From M3007 sp032115775 (GTDB taxonomy: Bacteria; Bacteroidota; Bacteroidia; Chitinophagales; Saprospiraceae), in assembly GCA_032115775.1 (NCBI GenBank), contig JAUMBL010000029.1, forward strand, positions 1 through 64,000: a DNA stretch of 64,000 bases, in the 5' to 3' direction. This document shows positions 9,121-19,176 of the stretch, in pieces. Numbering within the stretch: position 1 is the first letter of the stretch; the number at the start of each line of letters is the position of its first letter. A program made the translations under genes and the position numbers. The notes beneath the pieces are model-generated. The model worked only from the letters and a program-made list of their open reading frames with translations. It was not told where the DNA came from and did no database searches.

Positions 9121-10371
9121 ATGGTCAATTTAGTAGATGTATTTGCCGATTTTAAATCCGGAAAAAACATAGACCGCCCCACCATGGTGCGCGTACTGGA
9201 AGATGTGTTCCGTACCCTTATTAAGAAAAAATACGGTTCCGACGAAAATTTCGACGTGATCGTCAATACGAATAAAGGCGACCTGGAAATCTGGCGCGTG
9301 CGCGAAGTCGTGGCCGATGGCGAAGTCACAGACGACCACAGCCAGGTGGCAGTGTCAGAAGCGGCTTCGGTGGACGAAAGCCTCGACGTGGGCGATGAAT
9401 GCTACGAACAACTCTCCATCGAAGATTTCGGTCGCCGCGCCATCATGGCCGCGCGCCAAACGCTGGTGTCGCGGATCATGGAACTCGAAAAAGACGAGGT
9501 GTACAGAAAATACGCCGAACGCGTGGGCGAAGTCGTCACCGGCGAAATCAGCCAGGTGCTCAAAAAAGAATTGCTGGTGCTCGATGACGCCACCGGCAAC
9601 GAACTGGTGCTGCCCAGACTGGAAATGATCCGGGGCGACTACTACCGCAAAGGCGATATGGTCAAAGGAATTATTAAAAAGGTGGAAATGCGCAACAACA
9701 CCCCGTATATCATGCTCAGCCGAACCGACCCAGGCTTCCTCCACCGCCTGCTCGAAGCAGAAGTACCCGAAATCGAAGACGGTATCATCGAAATTAAAAA
9801 TATCGTCCGACTGCCGGGCGAACGCGCAAAAGTCGCCGTGGAAAGCCACGACGACCGCATAGATCCCGTGGGCGCCTGCGTGGGTATGAAGGGCAGCCGT
9901 ATCCACGGCATCGTCCGTGAACTGCGCAACGAAAATATTGATATCATCAATTATACCAATAATCTCACGCTCTTTATCCAACGAAGCCTCACGCCCGCCA
10001 AAATCAGCCATATCGACCTCAATACCGAGAATCAACACGCCGCCGTCTATCTGGACGCCGACCAGGTCAGCCTCGCAATCGGTAAAAGCGGCTCGAATAT
10101 CAAACTGGCCTCTAAACTCACCGGATTCGAAATTGACGTATATCGAAACCAAGCCGAATACGAAATTGACGACGTAGATCTCGAGGAGTTCAGCGATGCA
10201 ATCGAAGCCTGGGTCATCGAAGCACTCAAAAATATCGGCTGCGATACCGCCCGCCAAGTACTCGAACTCTCAAAAGACGAAATCGTCCGCCGTACCGACC
10301 TCGAAGACGAAACGGTACAGGAAGTACTCAATATCCTGGCCGCAGAATTCGAAGAAGGCAATGAAGAATAA
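9121..10371 (+). CDS. nusA: Transcription termination/antitermination factor NusA
   Basis: The 416-residue protein binds RNA polymerase and nascent RNA. Its domains are an N-terminal polymerase-binding domain (about 1-125), S1 (about 135-200, GEVVTGEISQVLKKELLV), two KH domains (about 230-345, with VGACVGMKGSRI and LAIGKSGSNIKLA as the GxxG motifs), and a short C-terminal HhH-type region. It ends in an acidic tail (EFEEGNEE). The gene lies between rimP and infB; a separate promoter motif for infB follows its stop. Confidence 0.97.
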   Translation: MVNLVDVFADFKSGKNIDRPTMVRVLEDVFRTLIKKKYGSDENFDVIVNTNKGDLEIWRVREVVADGEVTDDHSQVAVSEAASVDESLDVGDECYEQLSIEDFGRRAIMAARQTLVSRIMELEKDEVYRKYAERVGEVVTGEISQVLKKELLVLDDATGNELVLPRLEMIRGDYYRKGDMVKGIIKKVEMRNNTPYIMLSRTDPGFLHRLLEAEVPEIEDGIIEIKNIVRLPGERAKVAVESHDDRIDPVGACVGMKGSRIHGIVRELRNENIDIINYTNNLTLFIQRSLTPAKISHIDLNTENQHAAVYLDADQVSLAIGKSGSNIKLASKLTGFEIDVYRNQAEYEIDDVDLEEFSDAIEAWVIEALKNIGCDTARQVLELSKDEIVRRTDLEDETVQEVLNILAAEFEEGNEE

Positions 10372-10424
10372 TTCCCGCGAAAAGCAAGCGCGGCAATATG
10401 CACGAAAGGCAATTTTTTTTATCG

Positions 10425-10432
10425 TACCTTTG
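10425..10432 (+). promoter_or_regulatory. -7 promoter element upstream of infB
   Basis: A perfect TACCTTTG lies between the nusA stop and the infB ATG. No clear TTG -33 box is seen at the right spacing. Downstream, CGCGAA at 10452-10457 pairs with TTCGCG at 10479-10484, giving a leader stem. This suggests infB can be transcribed independently of rimP-nusA. Confidence 0.55.
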
Positions 10433-10552
10433 CAACAATTAAGCCGAAATGCGCGAAAAGGGAACTTTGTCTCTTTCCTTCGCGTTTTACCAAAACTCTT
10501 AATCCAGCGCTTTACACAACTTATTTCAATAAATAGCAGGAAAAAACACTGC

Positions 10553-13435
10553 ATGGCATTAAAACTTATCAAGGTAGCACGGGAATTCAATGTAGGCTTG
10601 CACACGATCGTGGAAACCTTACACAGTAAGGGCTTCACGCACGTGGAGGATAAACCTACGGCTGAGATTACCGACGAAATGTTGGTAGTCCTGAAAAAAG
10701 AATTTCAAAAAGACCTGGCTATCAAGCAAGAAGCGGATAAACTAGCCCGGCCCGTCCTGAAAAAGGAACCGGTAAACGTAGAAACACCCGCAGAAACGCC
10801 TCCGCCGCCCAAACCGGTCATAGCGCTGCCCCGTCCGGAACCCGTTAAAGAAACGGCTAAACCGCCCGCGCCGGAACCCGCCCCAGCGCCGGAACCCCCC
10901 CCAGCCCCCGCGCCGGAACAAGAACCCCCGCAACGGGAAAGACCCGCGCTCCGTATCGTCGGGAAAATAGACCTCGACGCGCAAAAAAAATCCGCTAAAA
11001 AGGAAGAAAAACCCAAAACGGAATCCAAAAAGGCGGATACGCCGGCGCCAGAAACGCCGAAAGTAACGCCCGTTGCGGAAAAACCCAAGGAGGCCGCTCC
11101 GCCACCCGCGATACAAGAATCCGCCCCGCCCCCAGCAGAACCGGAAAAACCCGCCGCAGCCAATACGGAGGAGTTTATGCGCGTAGGTGCACCGCAATTG
11201 CGCGGACTTAAAATTCTCGGCCGTGTAAACCTGGATAAACAGAAGGAACCCGTACGCCCCGATAAAAACGCCAATAAAGGCGGCCGCCGGGATGAAAAAG
11301 GAAAACCCGGCCAACCCAACCGCCCCGCAGGCGCCCCGGGCACACAAGCCGGTAGCAGCAGCGCCGCAGAGGAGGCTAAACGGAAACGCAAGCGCAAAAA
11401 GGTTCAGCAGCCTATCACCGCCGATGCAATCCAAGCATCGCTAACCGGAAATCAGGGCGATAAACGCGGCCGCGGCCGAACACCGGAGGTCAAAGAGGTT
11501 TCCCAAAAGGAAATTGAAGACAAAATCCGCCAGACAATGGCGCGCATCGGCGCAGGCTCAGGTAAAAAACGCCAAAAAATCCGCCGTGATAAACGGGATA
11601 TCATGCGCGAAAAAGCCGAAAAAGCCGAATTGGCCGAACAGGCTAACCAGGGGAAATTGCAGGTCACAGAGTTTATCTCCGTGTCCGACCTGGCCTCGCT
11701 CATGAATGTCAAACCCGCCGACGTCATTAAAGCCTGTATGAGCCTCGGGATTTTCGTCTCGATCAACCAACGCCTCGACGCCGAAATTATCGAGGTCGTC
11801 GCCGGCGAATTCGGCCACCAGGTGCAGTTCATAAGCGCCGAAGAACAGGTGGAAGTGGAAGAACAAAATGAAGCAGACAACCCCGCAGACCTCCAGTTCC
11901 GCCAACCTATCGTGACGGTCATGGGACACGTTGACCACGGTAAAACCTCGCTGCTCGACTATATCCGTAACGCAAATGTAGCCGGCGGCGAAGCCGGCGG
12001 TATCACGCAGCACATCGGCGCATACGAAGTGATGGTGGGCGAAGGCGCCGACGCTAAAAAAATTACTTTCCTCGATACCCCGGGTCACGAAGCCTTCACT
12101 GCCATGCGCGCCCGCGGTGCGAAAGTAACGGACGTGGCCGTCATCGTGGTCGCAGCAGACGATAGCATCATGCCGCAAACCCGCGAGGCCATCAGCCACG
12201 CCCAGGCCGCCGGCGTCCCCATCGTGTTCGCAATCAATAAAATTGATAAAGCGGGCGCCGACCCGGAACGAATCAAAAACGAACTCGCCCAAATGAATTA
12301 CCTGGTCGAAGATTGGGGCGGTAAATACCAAAGTCAGGATATCTCCGCTAAAAAAGGTGTCAATATTGATAAACTGCTCGAAAAAATCCTGCTCGAAGCA
12401 GAATTGCTCGACCTAAAAGCAAACCCCAAACGCCGAGCCTCCGGTACCGTGCTGGAAGCCTCGCTCGATAAAGGCCGCGGCTATGTCACTAAAATGCTCG
12501 TCGAAAATGGAACGCTCCACGACGGCGACCCAATCATCGCCGGCGAACACGCCGGAAAGGTGAAGGCCATGTTTAATGAACGCGGTAAAAAAATCAAAGC
12601 CGCAGGCCCCGCTACCCCGGTGCTCGTCCTGGGCCTCAGCGGCGCTCCACAAGCCGGCGAAACGATTAAAGTAACGCCAAGCGAAGCAGATGCAAAGGAA
12701 ATCGCGACGAAACGCGCCCAAATTCTCCGCGAACAGGCTAATCGCGCTAATAAACGCATCAGCCTCGAGGAAATCGGCCGCCGCCTCGCACTCGGAAACT
12801 TTAAAGAATTGAACCTGATCGTGAAAGGCGACGTGGACGGCTCCGTAGAGGCGCTCTCGGATTCGCTGATCAAACTCTCGATGGAGAAAATTCAGGTCAA
12901 TGTCATCCATAAAGCAGTCGGCCAAATCGCCGACTCTGATGTCATGCTGGCCTCCGCCTCGGATGCCATTATTATCGGCTTCCAGGTTCGCCCGTCGCTG
13001 TCCGCACGCAAACTCGCAGAAAAAGAAGGCGTGGAAATCAAACTCTACTCCATCATCTACGAGGCCATCGAAGAAATCAAAGCCGCTATGGAAGGGATGC
13101 TCGAACCTACCAAGGAGGAGGAAATCATGGGTCAGGTGGAAGTGCGCGAAGTGTTCAAAATCTCGAAAGTGGGCACCGTCGCCGGTTGCTATGTCCAAGA
13201 AGGTAAAATTAACCGCAATAACCACATCCGTATCATCCGCGATGGCATCGTAATCTACCCGGTACACGAAGGCCAACACGCCGAAATGGGCTCGCTCAAA
13301 CGATTCAAAGAGGACGTGAAGGAGGTGAAAAATGGCATGGAGTGCGGTATCACGATCAAGAATTTCAACGATCTGAAACTGGGCGATGTCATCGAAGCGT
13401 ATGTCATAAATGAAGTAAAAGCCACACTGAAGTAG
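10553..13435 (+). CDS. infB: Translation initiation factor IF-2
   Basis: The 960-residue protein delivers fMet-tRNA to the 30S subunit and is a GTPase. An IF2N-type module at the very N-terminus (MALKLIKVAREFNVG) is followed by a long Pro/Ala/Lys/Glu-rich linker (about 70-400), a second IF2N domain (DLASLMNVKPADVIKAC), and the G domain with GHVDHGKT (about 458), DTPGHE and NKIDKA. Domains II-IV complete the C-terminus. The frame is open further upstream into nusA, but the ATG at 10553 gives the conserved family N-terminus and lies after the promoter and leader, so it was chosen. Confidence 0.97.
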   Translation: MALKLIKVAREFNVGLHTIVETLHSKGFTHVEDKPTAEITDEMLVVLKKEFQKDLAIKQEADKLARPVLKKEPVNVETPAETPPPPKPVIALPRPEPVKETAKPPAPEPAPAPEPPPAPAPEQEPPQRERPALRIVGKIDLDAQKKSAKKEEKPKTESKKADTPAPETPKVTPVAEKPKEAAPPPAIQESAPPPAEPEKPAAANTEEFMRVGAPQLRGLKILGRVNLDKQKEPVRPDKNANKGGRRDEKGKPGQPNRPAGAPGTQAGSSSAAEEAKRKRKRKKVQQPITADAIQASLTGNQGDKRGRGRTPEVKEVSQKEIEDKIRQTMARIGAGSGKKRQKIRRDKRDIMREKAEKAELAEQANQGKLQVTEFISVSDLASLMNVKPADVIKACMSLGIFVSINQRLDAEIIEVVAGEFGHQVQFISAEEQVEVEEQNEADNPADLQFRQPIVTVMGHVDHGKTSLLDYIRNANVAGGEAGGITQHIGAYEVMVGEGADAKKITFLDTPGHEAFTAMRARGAKVTDVAVIVVAADDSIMPQTREAISHAQAAGVPIVFAINKIDKAGADPERIKNELAQMNYLVEDWGGKYQSQDISAKKGVNIDKLLEKILLEAELLDLKANPKRRASGTVLEASLDKGRGYVTKMLVENGTLHDGDPIIAGEHAGKVKAMFNERGKKIKAAGPATPVLVLGLSGAPQAGETIKVTPSEADAKEIATKRAQILREQANRANKRISLEEIGRRLALGNFKELNLIVKGDVDGSVEALSDSLIKLSMEKIQVNVIHKAVGQIADSDVMLASASDAIIIGFQVRPSLSARKLAEKEGVEIKLYSIIYEAIEEIKAAMEGMLEPTKEEEIMGQVEVREVFKISKVGTVAGCYVQEGKINRNNHIRIIRDGIVIYPVHEGQHAEMGSLKRFKEDVKEVKNGMECGITIKNFNDLKLGDVIEAYVINEVKATLK

Positions 13436-13472
13436 TATAGACCAACTGCCTTCAGTCAGACGCGCGTAAACT

Positions 13473-14336
13473 ATGAAGGGCATTATCCTCGCAGGCGGCC
13501 TCGGCACCAGGCTCTACCCACTCACGCTCGCCGTGAGCAAACAACTCATGCCGGTGTACGACAAGCCCATGATCTATTACCCCCTGAGCACGCTCATGCT
13601 GGGCGGGATCCGGGATATCCTGATCATCTCTACGCCGGAAGACCTGCCAAAGTTTCAACAACTGTTCGGCGATGGCAGCGAACTGGGGATGAATTTCTCC
13701 TACGCGCCGCAATATGTCCCGAACGGCTTGGCGCAGGCTTTCGTGCTGGGCGAAACGTTCGTCGGCGCCGATGACGCCGCGCTCATCCTCGGGGATAATA
13801 TTTTCTACGGCGCCGGACTGGGCGAACTGGTGCGCGCCTGCACCCGACCGGATGGCGGCATCATCTTCGCTTACCAGGTCGCCGACCCCGAACGCTATGG
13901 CGTGGTGGAATTCGACGCCCAACTGCGCGCCATCAGCATCGAGGAAAAACCCAGGCAGCCTAAAAGCCACTTCGCCGTACCCGGACTCTATTTCTACGAC
14001 AATTCAGTCATTGACATCGCTAAAAACCTCCAACCCAGCCCCCGCGGCGAATATGAAATTACCGATGTCAATCGGATTTATCTCGAACAAGCCCGCCTCC
14101 AGGTGCGCGTAATGGGCCGCGGCTATGCCTGGCTCGATACCGGAACGCATGAATCGCTGATGCAGGCCGGCCAATTCGTCCAGGCAATCGAAGACCGCCA
14201 AGGCCTCAAAATCGGCTGTATCGAGGAAATTGCCTGGGAAATGGGCTTTATTGATAATGCCGGCCTCGAACGCTTAGCGCATAAATACATCAAAAGCGGA
14301 TACGGAGAATATCTCCTGCGGCTGCTTACCTATTGA
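13473..14336 (+). CDS. rfbA: Glucose-1-phosphate thymidylyltransferase
   Basis: This 287-residue RmlA makes dTDP-glucose from glucose-1-phosphate and dTTP, the first step to dTDP-rhamnose and other deoxysugars. The nucleotide-binding signature GGLGTRLYPLT is at residues 8-18, followed by SKQLMPVYDKPMIYYPLS and the conserved GDNIFYG and EEKP motifs; the C-terminus has the usual CIEEIAW...GY motif. Length is typical. The remaining rml genes are not in the window. A second, different sugar nucleotidyltransferase is at 43025-44026. Confidence 0.95.
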   Translation: MKGIILAGGLGTRLYPLTLAVSKQLMPVYDKPMIYYPLSTLMLGGIRDILIISTPEDLPKFQQLFGDGSELGMNFSYAPQYVPNGLAQAFVLGETFVGADDAALILGDNIFYGAGLGELVRACTRPDGGIIFAYQVADPERYGVVEFDAQLRAISIEEKPRQPKSHFAVPGLYFYDNSVIDIAKNLQPSPRGEYEITDVNRIYLEQARLQVRVMGRGYAWLDTGTHESLMQAGQFVQAIEDRQGLKIGCIEEIAWEMGFIDNAGLERLAHKYIKSGYGEYLLRLLTY

Positions 14337-14362
14337 TATTGATCGGAACGGACGCCATAATT

Positions 14363-14971
14363 ATGCTTCGATACGCAACGCTGCTCATACTCGCCCTCGG
14401 TCTGCACCTCCAACTCGCAGCCCAAACAACGCTCCAACGCGGAACGGTGCGCTTTTACCTGGAAGGCGCAGCCGCAGATAAAGGGGAAAAAACCGCGGTC
14501 TATACGGTGTATTTTAAACCGGATACCGCCACGGCCGTACTCGGACTGGTCTCCGGAGAAGAAGCCCTCACAATCATTTACGACTTTCCCACCCGAATCG
14601 CCTACAACGTATTTAAAGAAGCAGGTCGGGCAAGTGTCATCCCCATCTCATTGGAAGAAATATCCGCCTCTTCGGAGGAACTCGACTATAAAGTCACAAT
14701 GCTGGACGTTACCCGGGATATCCTCGGCTATACCTGCAAACCAGTGCGTATCCAACCGGCCGACCCCACCGCCGGCGGACTGCGCATCAGCGCCTGGGTA
14801 ACGACCGAAATTGATTCTCCGTTTAAAGTCTTGGCCGGGATGGAAAAATATTTCCCGGGCTTCCCGCTGGAATGTTCCGTCAAACAGGCAGAAGGCACAG
14901 AGGAAGTGGTGTACCGCGCGTTCGCCGTGGAAAAAAATGCGCCGGAAGCCCTGTTCGTGATCCCGCGATAA
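14363..14971 (+). CDS. Secreted protein, DUF4412/GLPGLI-like
   Basis: The 202-residue product starts with a clear signal peptide (MLRYATLLILALGLHLQLAAQ, cleavage after AQ). The mature part has the pattern seen in small secreted Bacteroidota proteins of the DUF4412/GLPGLI type: beta-rich, with TRDILGYTCKPVRI in the middle. Function is unknown for these families. The frame opens 30 bp earlier and overlaps rfbA, but only the ATG at 14363 places the signal peptide at the N-terminus. It converges with the TPR gene, with 10 bp between stops. Confidence 0.7.
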   Translation: MLRYATLLILALGLHLQLAAQTTLQRGTVRFYLEGAAADKGEKTAVYTVYFKPDTATAVLGLVSGEEALTIIYDFPTRIAYNVFKEAGRASVIPISLEEISASSEELDYKVTMLDVTRDILGYTCKPVRIQPADPTAGGLRISAWVTTEIDSPFKVLAGMEKYFPGFPLECSVKQAEGTEEVVYRAFAVEKNAPEALFVIPR

Positions 14972-14981
14972 CCGTGCCGCC

Positions 14982-16781
14982 TTATTGCAAGCTGTCGCCT
15001 CGTAAAATCCGATACCGCTTTCGAGCCTCCACCGCAAAAACCGACCCGGAATACTCTACGAAGATTTTCTCATAGAGCTCTTTTGCTTTTTCCGGGTTGT
15101 TAAGCTGCCGTTCCTCCAATTGAGCCAAGGCAAACAGGGAATTGTCCGCCCGGATATCTTTGGGATATTTTTCCACAATTTGTCGGTAAATCACAGCAGC
15201 AGGTTCCCACTCGCGCTTTTTTTCGTGAATCTGCGCCTCCAAAAAGAGGATGTCGTCCTGCAAAGCATGCTCCGGGAAACCGCTCCGCAAACTGTCTAAC
15301 TGCGCAAGCGCCTCCTCAAAGCGATTCTGAAAAACCAGCATCTCGGCGCCGGCGTACAAGGTAATGGCGTCGGCGGTGGTATCGAGGTTGAGGTTGTCCA
15401 TGACGAACACCGAAAGATCCAGCGCATCGTTGGAAATCAACTTGGAGGTGGAGGCCTTCAGCACGTCAAATTGGGCTTGTGCCCACTGAAAATCCCCGTT
15501 AAAATAAGATAATTTAGCGTTTTTAAAACGCGCTTCCTGGCCGAGCGGCTCTTCCTTAAAGTCCTTATCTACCTGACTGTACAGGAGGGTGCTCTCCCAA
15601 ATCTCGCCCTGCATTAAATAATAATCGGCCAGATTGATTTTGACGCGGGCCAGGTTGTCCCGATTAATCCCGGGCGCTTGGCGAAGTTCGTCGAGCAGCG
15701 TCGTTGCTTTAGGCAGGTTGTTGAGGTAGCGAGCCTCCAGATCCGCCAGTTCGAGTACAATCGCCGCGGTTTGCTTCCCGCTTCCATACTGGCTGAGAAA
15801 CTGCTCGTACTCCGATTCCAGCGTCCGAAGGTCGGTATCCGTGTAAGAAAATCCCTCCGTAATCTTGCTCCGGCGGCAATTCATCACCGCCCGCTTCGAT
15901 TCGAAGAAAAAAAGGTTCGACGAACCTTTTTCATCAATAATAAATTCATACGCACTGATTGCCGTGTCGTACTCTTTGTTTGCCGCAGCGTCGCCGGCCA
16001 GTTTGAAAATCCGCTGGCCGTTTTCACCCAGCTGCTTGTCGAGCGCTTTGTATTGTCGAAGCGCGTTTTTAAAGTCCATTTGCTGGATAAAAGACCAAGC
16101 CAGCAATTCGATCATATCGGGATTGCCGTTTTTTTGGATGCGGTCGTACAACTGGGTTTGCAACTCGGGAATATCCTCGGCGCCGAGAAAACGAGCCAGG
16201 TAGGACTCCACCGTCGATAATTTACCCGGATCGCCCTCCAGCGCGTGAAGATAATTTTCCACCATTTTGGCGTTATTACCCTGGCGACGGTAAAGTTCGC
16301 CCAAGTTAAAGGCAAATCGGTTCGGATCGTTGAGCGCCTTAGCGCCCCGTTCATACGTCGCGATCGCAAAATCAAATTTTCCCTCTTTGGTAAAAGCGGC
16401 AGCCAGGCGGGTCACGGCGGAAAAATCCGGCGTCATTTTGTCTATCGCCGTCTGATATTGTACCTTAGCCGCGTCGAATTTGCCTTGGCGGTCGAGCAGC
16501 GTGCCAAATGTGACATACAGTTGAACGTTGCCGGCGTTTTTCTTTATCTCTCTTCGGAGCGCTTTTTCGCCTTCTTCGTACCGCTCCAGGTTTTGCAGGC
16601 AAGCGATGTACTGCCCGAAATAATAATCATTCCGATTGTCCTTGTTGAACAACTCTTCATATAAAACAGCGGCCTTTTCATATTCGCCATTTGAAAAATA
16701 CTGGTTTGCCAGGTTCGGGTCCTGAGCCTGAAGCGCGCCGGCGCTCCACAGCGCAGCCCAAAAAATCCACAGACGAATCAT
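14982..16781 (-). CDS. Secreted/periplasmic tetratricopeptide-repeat protein
   Basis: The 599-residue protein has a signal peptide (MIRLWIFWAALWSAGALQAQ) followed by TPR-like helical repeats along nearly its whole length, for example NQYFSNGEYEKAAVLYEELF and EWEPAAVIYRQIVEKYPKD. TPR arrays are scaffolds for protein contacts; the export signal places this one in the periplasm or at the outer membrane. No enzymatic motif is seen. Its upstream region holds a 24-bp perfect palindrome. The partner is unknown. Confidence 0.85.
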   Translation of the reverse strand: MIRLWIFWAALWSAGALQAQDPNLANQYFSNGEYEKAAVLYEELFNKDNRNDYYFGQYIACLQNLERYEEGEKALRREIKKNAGNVQLYVTFGTLLDRQGKFDAAKVQYQTAIDKMTPDFSAVTRLAAAFTKEGKFDFAIATYERGAKALNDPNRFAFNLGELYRRQGNNAKMVENYLHALEGDPGKLSTVESYLARFLGAEDIPELQTQLYDRIQKNGNPDMIELLAWSFIQQMDFKNALRQYKALDKQLGENGQRIFKLAGDAAANKEYDTAISAYEFIIDEKGSSNLFFFESKRAVMNCRRSKITEGFSYTDTDLRTLESEYEQFLSQYGSGKQTAAIVLELADLEARYLNNLPKATTLLDELRQAPGINRDNLARVKINLADYYLMQGEIWESTLLYSQVDKDFKEEPLGQEARFKNAKLSYFNGDFQWAQAQFDVLKASTSKLISNDALDLSVFVMDNLNLDTTADAITLYAGAEMLVFQNRFEEALAQLDSLRSGFPEHALQDDILFLEAQIHEKKREWEPAAVIYRQIVEKYPKDIRADNSLFALAQLEERQLNNPEKAKELYEKIFVEYSGSVFAVEARKRYRILRGDSLQ

Positions 16782-16799
16782 GGTATATGTTTATTTTTG

Positions 16800-16823
16800 A
16801 GAAACTGTTTTAAAACAGTTTCT
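16800..16823. repeat. 24-bp perfect palindrome upstream of the TPR gene
   Basis: The half-site AGAAACTGTTTT meets its exact reverse complement with no spacer. It lies 19 bp upstream of the TPR gene start and about 130 bp before the DUF4838 gene. The 15-mer TTTAAAACAGTTTCT from it recurs exactly at 53793-53807, and AAAACAGTTTCTAA recurs at 44059-44072. It may be an operator or a fragment of a dispersed repeat. Confidence 0.6.
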
Positions 16824-16955
16824 AACGGGTTTGGGTCGCAAAGTTATCGGAAATAACGCAGGAAAATGGTCTTGTGTTTTATTTACCCTGCAATGCATCA
16901 AAAAAATGCGTACAATTTTCAAAGATCACCTTCGCATACGTTGAAATTTCTTTTC

Positions 16956-19148
16956 ATGCTCTCTCGCTTGCTGTTTTTTCTACTGCTGTCCCTTCGCCTG
17001 CCGGCGCAGTCGCCTACCATTATCCTGCCGGCCGCTCCGTCGGAATCTGACCGCCGGGCCGCTAAGGTATTGCAACATTACCTGCGCGCCATCACCAATC
17101 GCCAGGTGACCGTGGAAGAGGGGGTAGTACAGGCCGACAAACCGCTGATTTTTATTGGAAAACAAGCGGCGACCCGCCTTTTTGGACTTCAGCCGGCGCC
17201 GGAACTGACGCCGGACGCCTATTTTCTACAAGGTAAAGAAAATGTATTCGGAATCGTCGGCGGAGGGGAAAACGGCGCAGAATACGGGGTTTATACGCTG
17301 TTGGAAATGCTGGGCTGTAGAAAATTCAGTCCCCGCGACTCGATTCTTCCCTATCTGCCCGATCTCGCGCTGCCCGATCTCCCGCCACTGCTCGAAAAAC
17401 CGGCTTTCGCCTACCGCGAACTGCACTACGAACCGGCATACGACCCAGCTTGGGCGCGCTGGCATAAACTGATCCCGAAATCGGAAAAGGAACAGGCCTG
17501 GGGCATGTTCGTCCATACGTTCGACAAACTCTGCCCGCCGGAAAAATTCTTTTCCACGCACCCGGAATTTTTTAGCTGGAACGGCGCGCAATACTCCAAA
17601 GGCCAATTGTGCCTGTCGAACGATACGGTGCTGCAAATCGTTACCGCCGGCCTGCGCACCCGCATCGCCGAAAAACCGACCGCCAAATACTGGTCGGTAA
17701 GTCAAAATGATAATTATGACTACTGTAAATGCACTCGCTGCGCAGCCTCCGATACGCGATACGGCAGCCCCGCCGGCACCCTGCTGGCTTTCGTAAACAA
17801 GGTGGCCGCCGCTTTCCCCAACATCACCATCAGTACCCTCGCCTACCAGTACACCCGTACGGCGCCCAAAGGAATCAAACCCGCCCCCAATGTGAGCGTC
17901 TGCCTGTGCAGCATCGAGTGCGACCGTGCGCAATCCATCGAAAGCAGCTGCCCGGATTTTGCGCGCGATCTGCAGGCGTGGTCGGCTATCACCTCCAACC
18001 TCATGATCTGGGACTATGTGGTGCAGTTCCGATCCTACGTCAGCCCGTTCCCAAACTGGAAATCGCTGCAGCCGAATGTGCAACTCTTTCGCCAATACGG
18101 AACGCGCATGCTGTTCGAACAAGGCTCCGGGAATTGCCGCAGCGAATTTTCCGACCTGCGCGCCTACCTCCTGGCCAAATTAATGTGGAACCCGGATATC
18201 AATCTCGATTCCGTTCAGCAGGAATTCGCCGCTGCGTACTATGGCGCCGCCAACGCCGCGGTACTGAACTGGATTAATCAGGCAAACAGCGCCCTGGAAC
18301 GCGGCGGCCGGCGACTCTGGATTTACGACGTCCCGCAAAACGAGGCTTTTCTGCGCCCACCGGCGATGGATCCGCCGCTGAAAATGCAACTCACGAATCT
18401 GAGTATCCTGCCGGAAGGCGCCAAATTGACCCGCGCACAGGAAAGCCGCCACCGCGAAGCCTGCCTGCCGCTAATGTTTGCGCTGCTCGAACAAGCTAAA
18501 ACGGACACCACGCTCTTCCCACCCGCGCCTAACGGCCGCGAGGGCTGGGTCGCCATGCTGCAGGCATTCGCCGACGGCTGTAAGGACGCCGGGATCGTGA
18601 CCCTCCACGAAAACCAGTATCCGCCCGAACAGTTTTTGCAGGACTATACCGCATTTATGCAAAAACAAAAAGCTGCCGGCCGATCCGTCGCCCACAGTCC
18701 CGTACTCGCCGTGCCCGCCGCGCCCAAATACGCCAAAGGTGATCCCGAAGAACTCGTCAACCGCCGCGTCGGCGAAACGGATTATCGGTACAACTGGCTG
18801 GGATTCGAAGGCGCCGACCTGGACGCCACCGTCCAACTGCGCAAAGACTCCGTCAGCCGGATTATCGTGGCCTTCCTCCAAGATCAGGCATCGTGGATTT
18901 TTCTGCCCGCCTCCGTTACGGTGGAGATTTCCACCGATGGGAAAAAATTCGAAACGGTTCGTCAGGAATCTATTCAAATCACCCCGGATGGGAAAAAATC
19001 GCTCCGCACCATCCTGGTGCAACTGGACGCGCCCCGCCCCGCCCGGTATGTCCGAATTCGGGCAGTAAATCTGAAAAAATGTCCCGCTTGGCATCCCGGA
19101 AATGGCAATCCCTGCTGGATATTCGCCGACGAAATTATTGCAGAATAA
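16956..19148 (+). CDS. Secreted DUF4838 glycoside-hydrolase-like protein
   Basis: The 730-residue protein has a signal peptide (MLSRLLFFLLLSLRLPAQ). Its N-terminal domain (about 20-140) resembles the small alpha/beta domain of GH20/GH67-like enzymes (PSESDRRAAKVLQHYLRAIT). A DUF4838 TIM-barrel-type region follows (about 170-550, with EHTFDKLCPPE-like and WSVSQNDNYDYCKCTRC segments), and the C-terminus resembles an F5/8-type carbohydrate-binding domain (VEISTDGKKFETV...ARYVRIRA). It probably acts on a polysaccharide or glycoconjugate outside the inner membrane; substrate unknown. The frame opens 90 bp earlier, but the ATG at 16956 puts the signal peptide first. Confidence 0.85.
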   Translation: MLSRLLFFLLLSLRLPAQSPTIILPAAPSESDRRAAKVLQHYLRAITNRQVTVEEGVVQADKPLIFIGKQAATRLFGLQPAPELTPDAYFLQGKENVFGIVGGGENGAEYGVYTLLEMLGCRKFSPRDSILPYLPDLALPDLPPLLEKPAFAYRELHYEPAYDPAWARWHKLIPKSEKEQAWGMFVHTFDKLCPPEKFFSTHPEFFSWNGAQYSKGQLCLSNDTVLQIVTAGLRTRIAEKPTAKYWSVSQNDNYDYCKCTRCAASDTRYGSPAGTLLAFVNKVAAAFPNITISTLAYQYTRTAPKGIKPAPNVSVCLCSIECDRAQSIESSCPDFARDLQAWSAITSNLMIWDYVVQFRSYVSPFPNWKSLQPNVQLFRQYGTRMLFEQGSGNCRSEFSDLRAYLLAKLMWNPDINLDSVQQEFAAAYYGAANAAVLNWINQANSALERGGRRLWIYDVPQNEAFLRPPAMDPPLKMQLTNLSILPEGAKLTRAQESRHREACLPLMFALLEQAKTDTTLFPPAPNGREGWVAMLQAFADGCKDAGIVTLHENQYPPEQFLQDYTAFMQKQKAAGRSVAHSPVLAVPAAPKYAKGDPEELVNRRVGETDYRYNWLGFEGADLDATVQLRKDSVSRIIVAFLQDQASWIFLPASVTVEISTDGKKFETVRQESIQITPDGKKSLRTILVQLDAPRPARYVRIRAVNLKKCPAWHPGNGNPCWIFADEIIAE

Positions 19149-19176
19149 TCCGTAATCAGTTATTGATCTTTTTTAC

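Noticed and set aside
10196..10552. Longer infB start overlapping the end of nusA
   Set aside because: The added 119 residues have no family match and lie inside nusA; the conserved IF-2 N-terminus begins at the ATG at 10553, after a promoter and leader.
12413..13507. Open frame of 364 codons antisense to infB
   Set aside because: It is a shadow of the biased codon use of infB; the protein has no recognisable motif and the sense gene is certain.
15905..15932. tRNA T-arm-like GGTTCGA near 15914
   Set aside because: It is inside the TPR coding sequence and no acceptor, D or anticodon arm can be formed around it.
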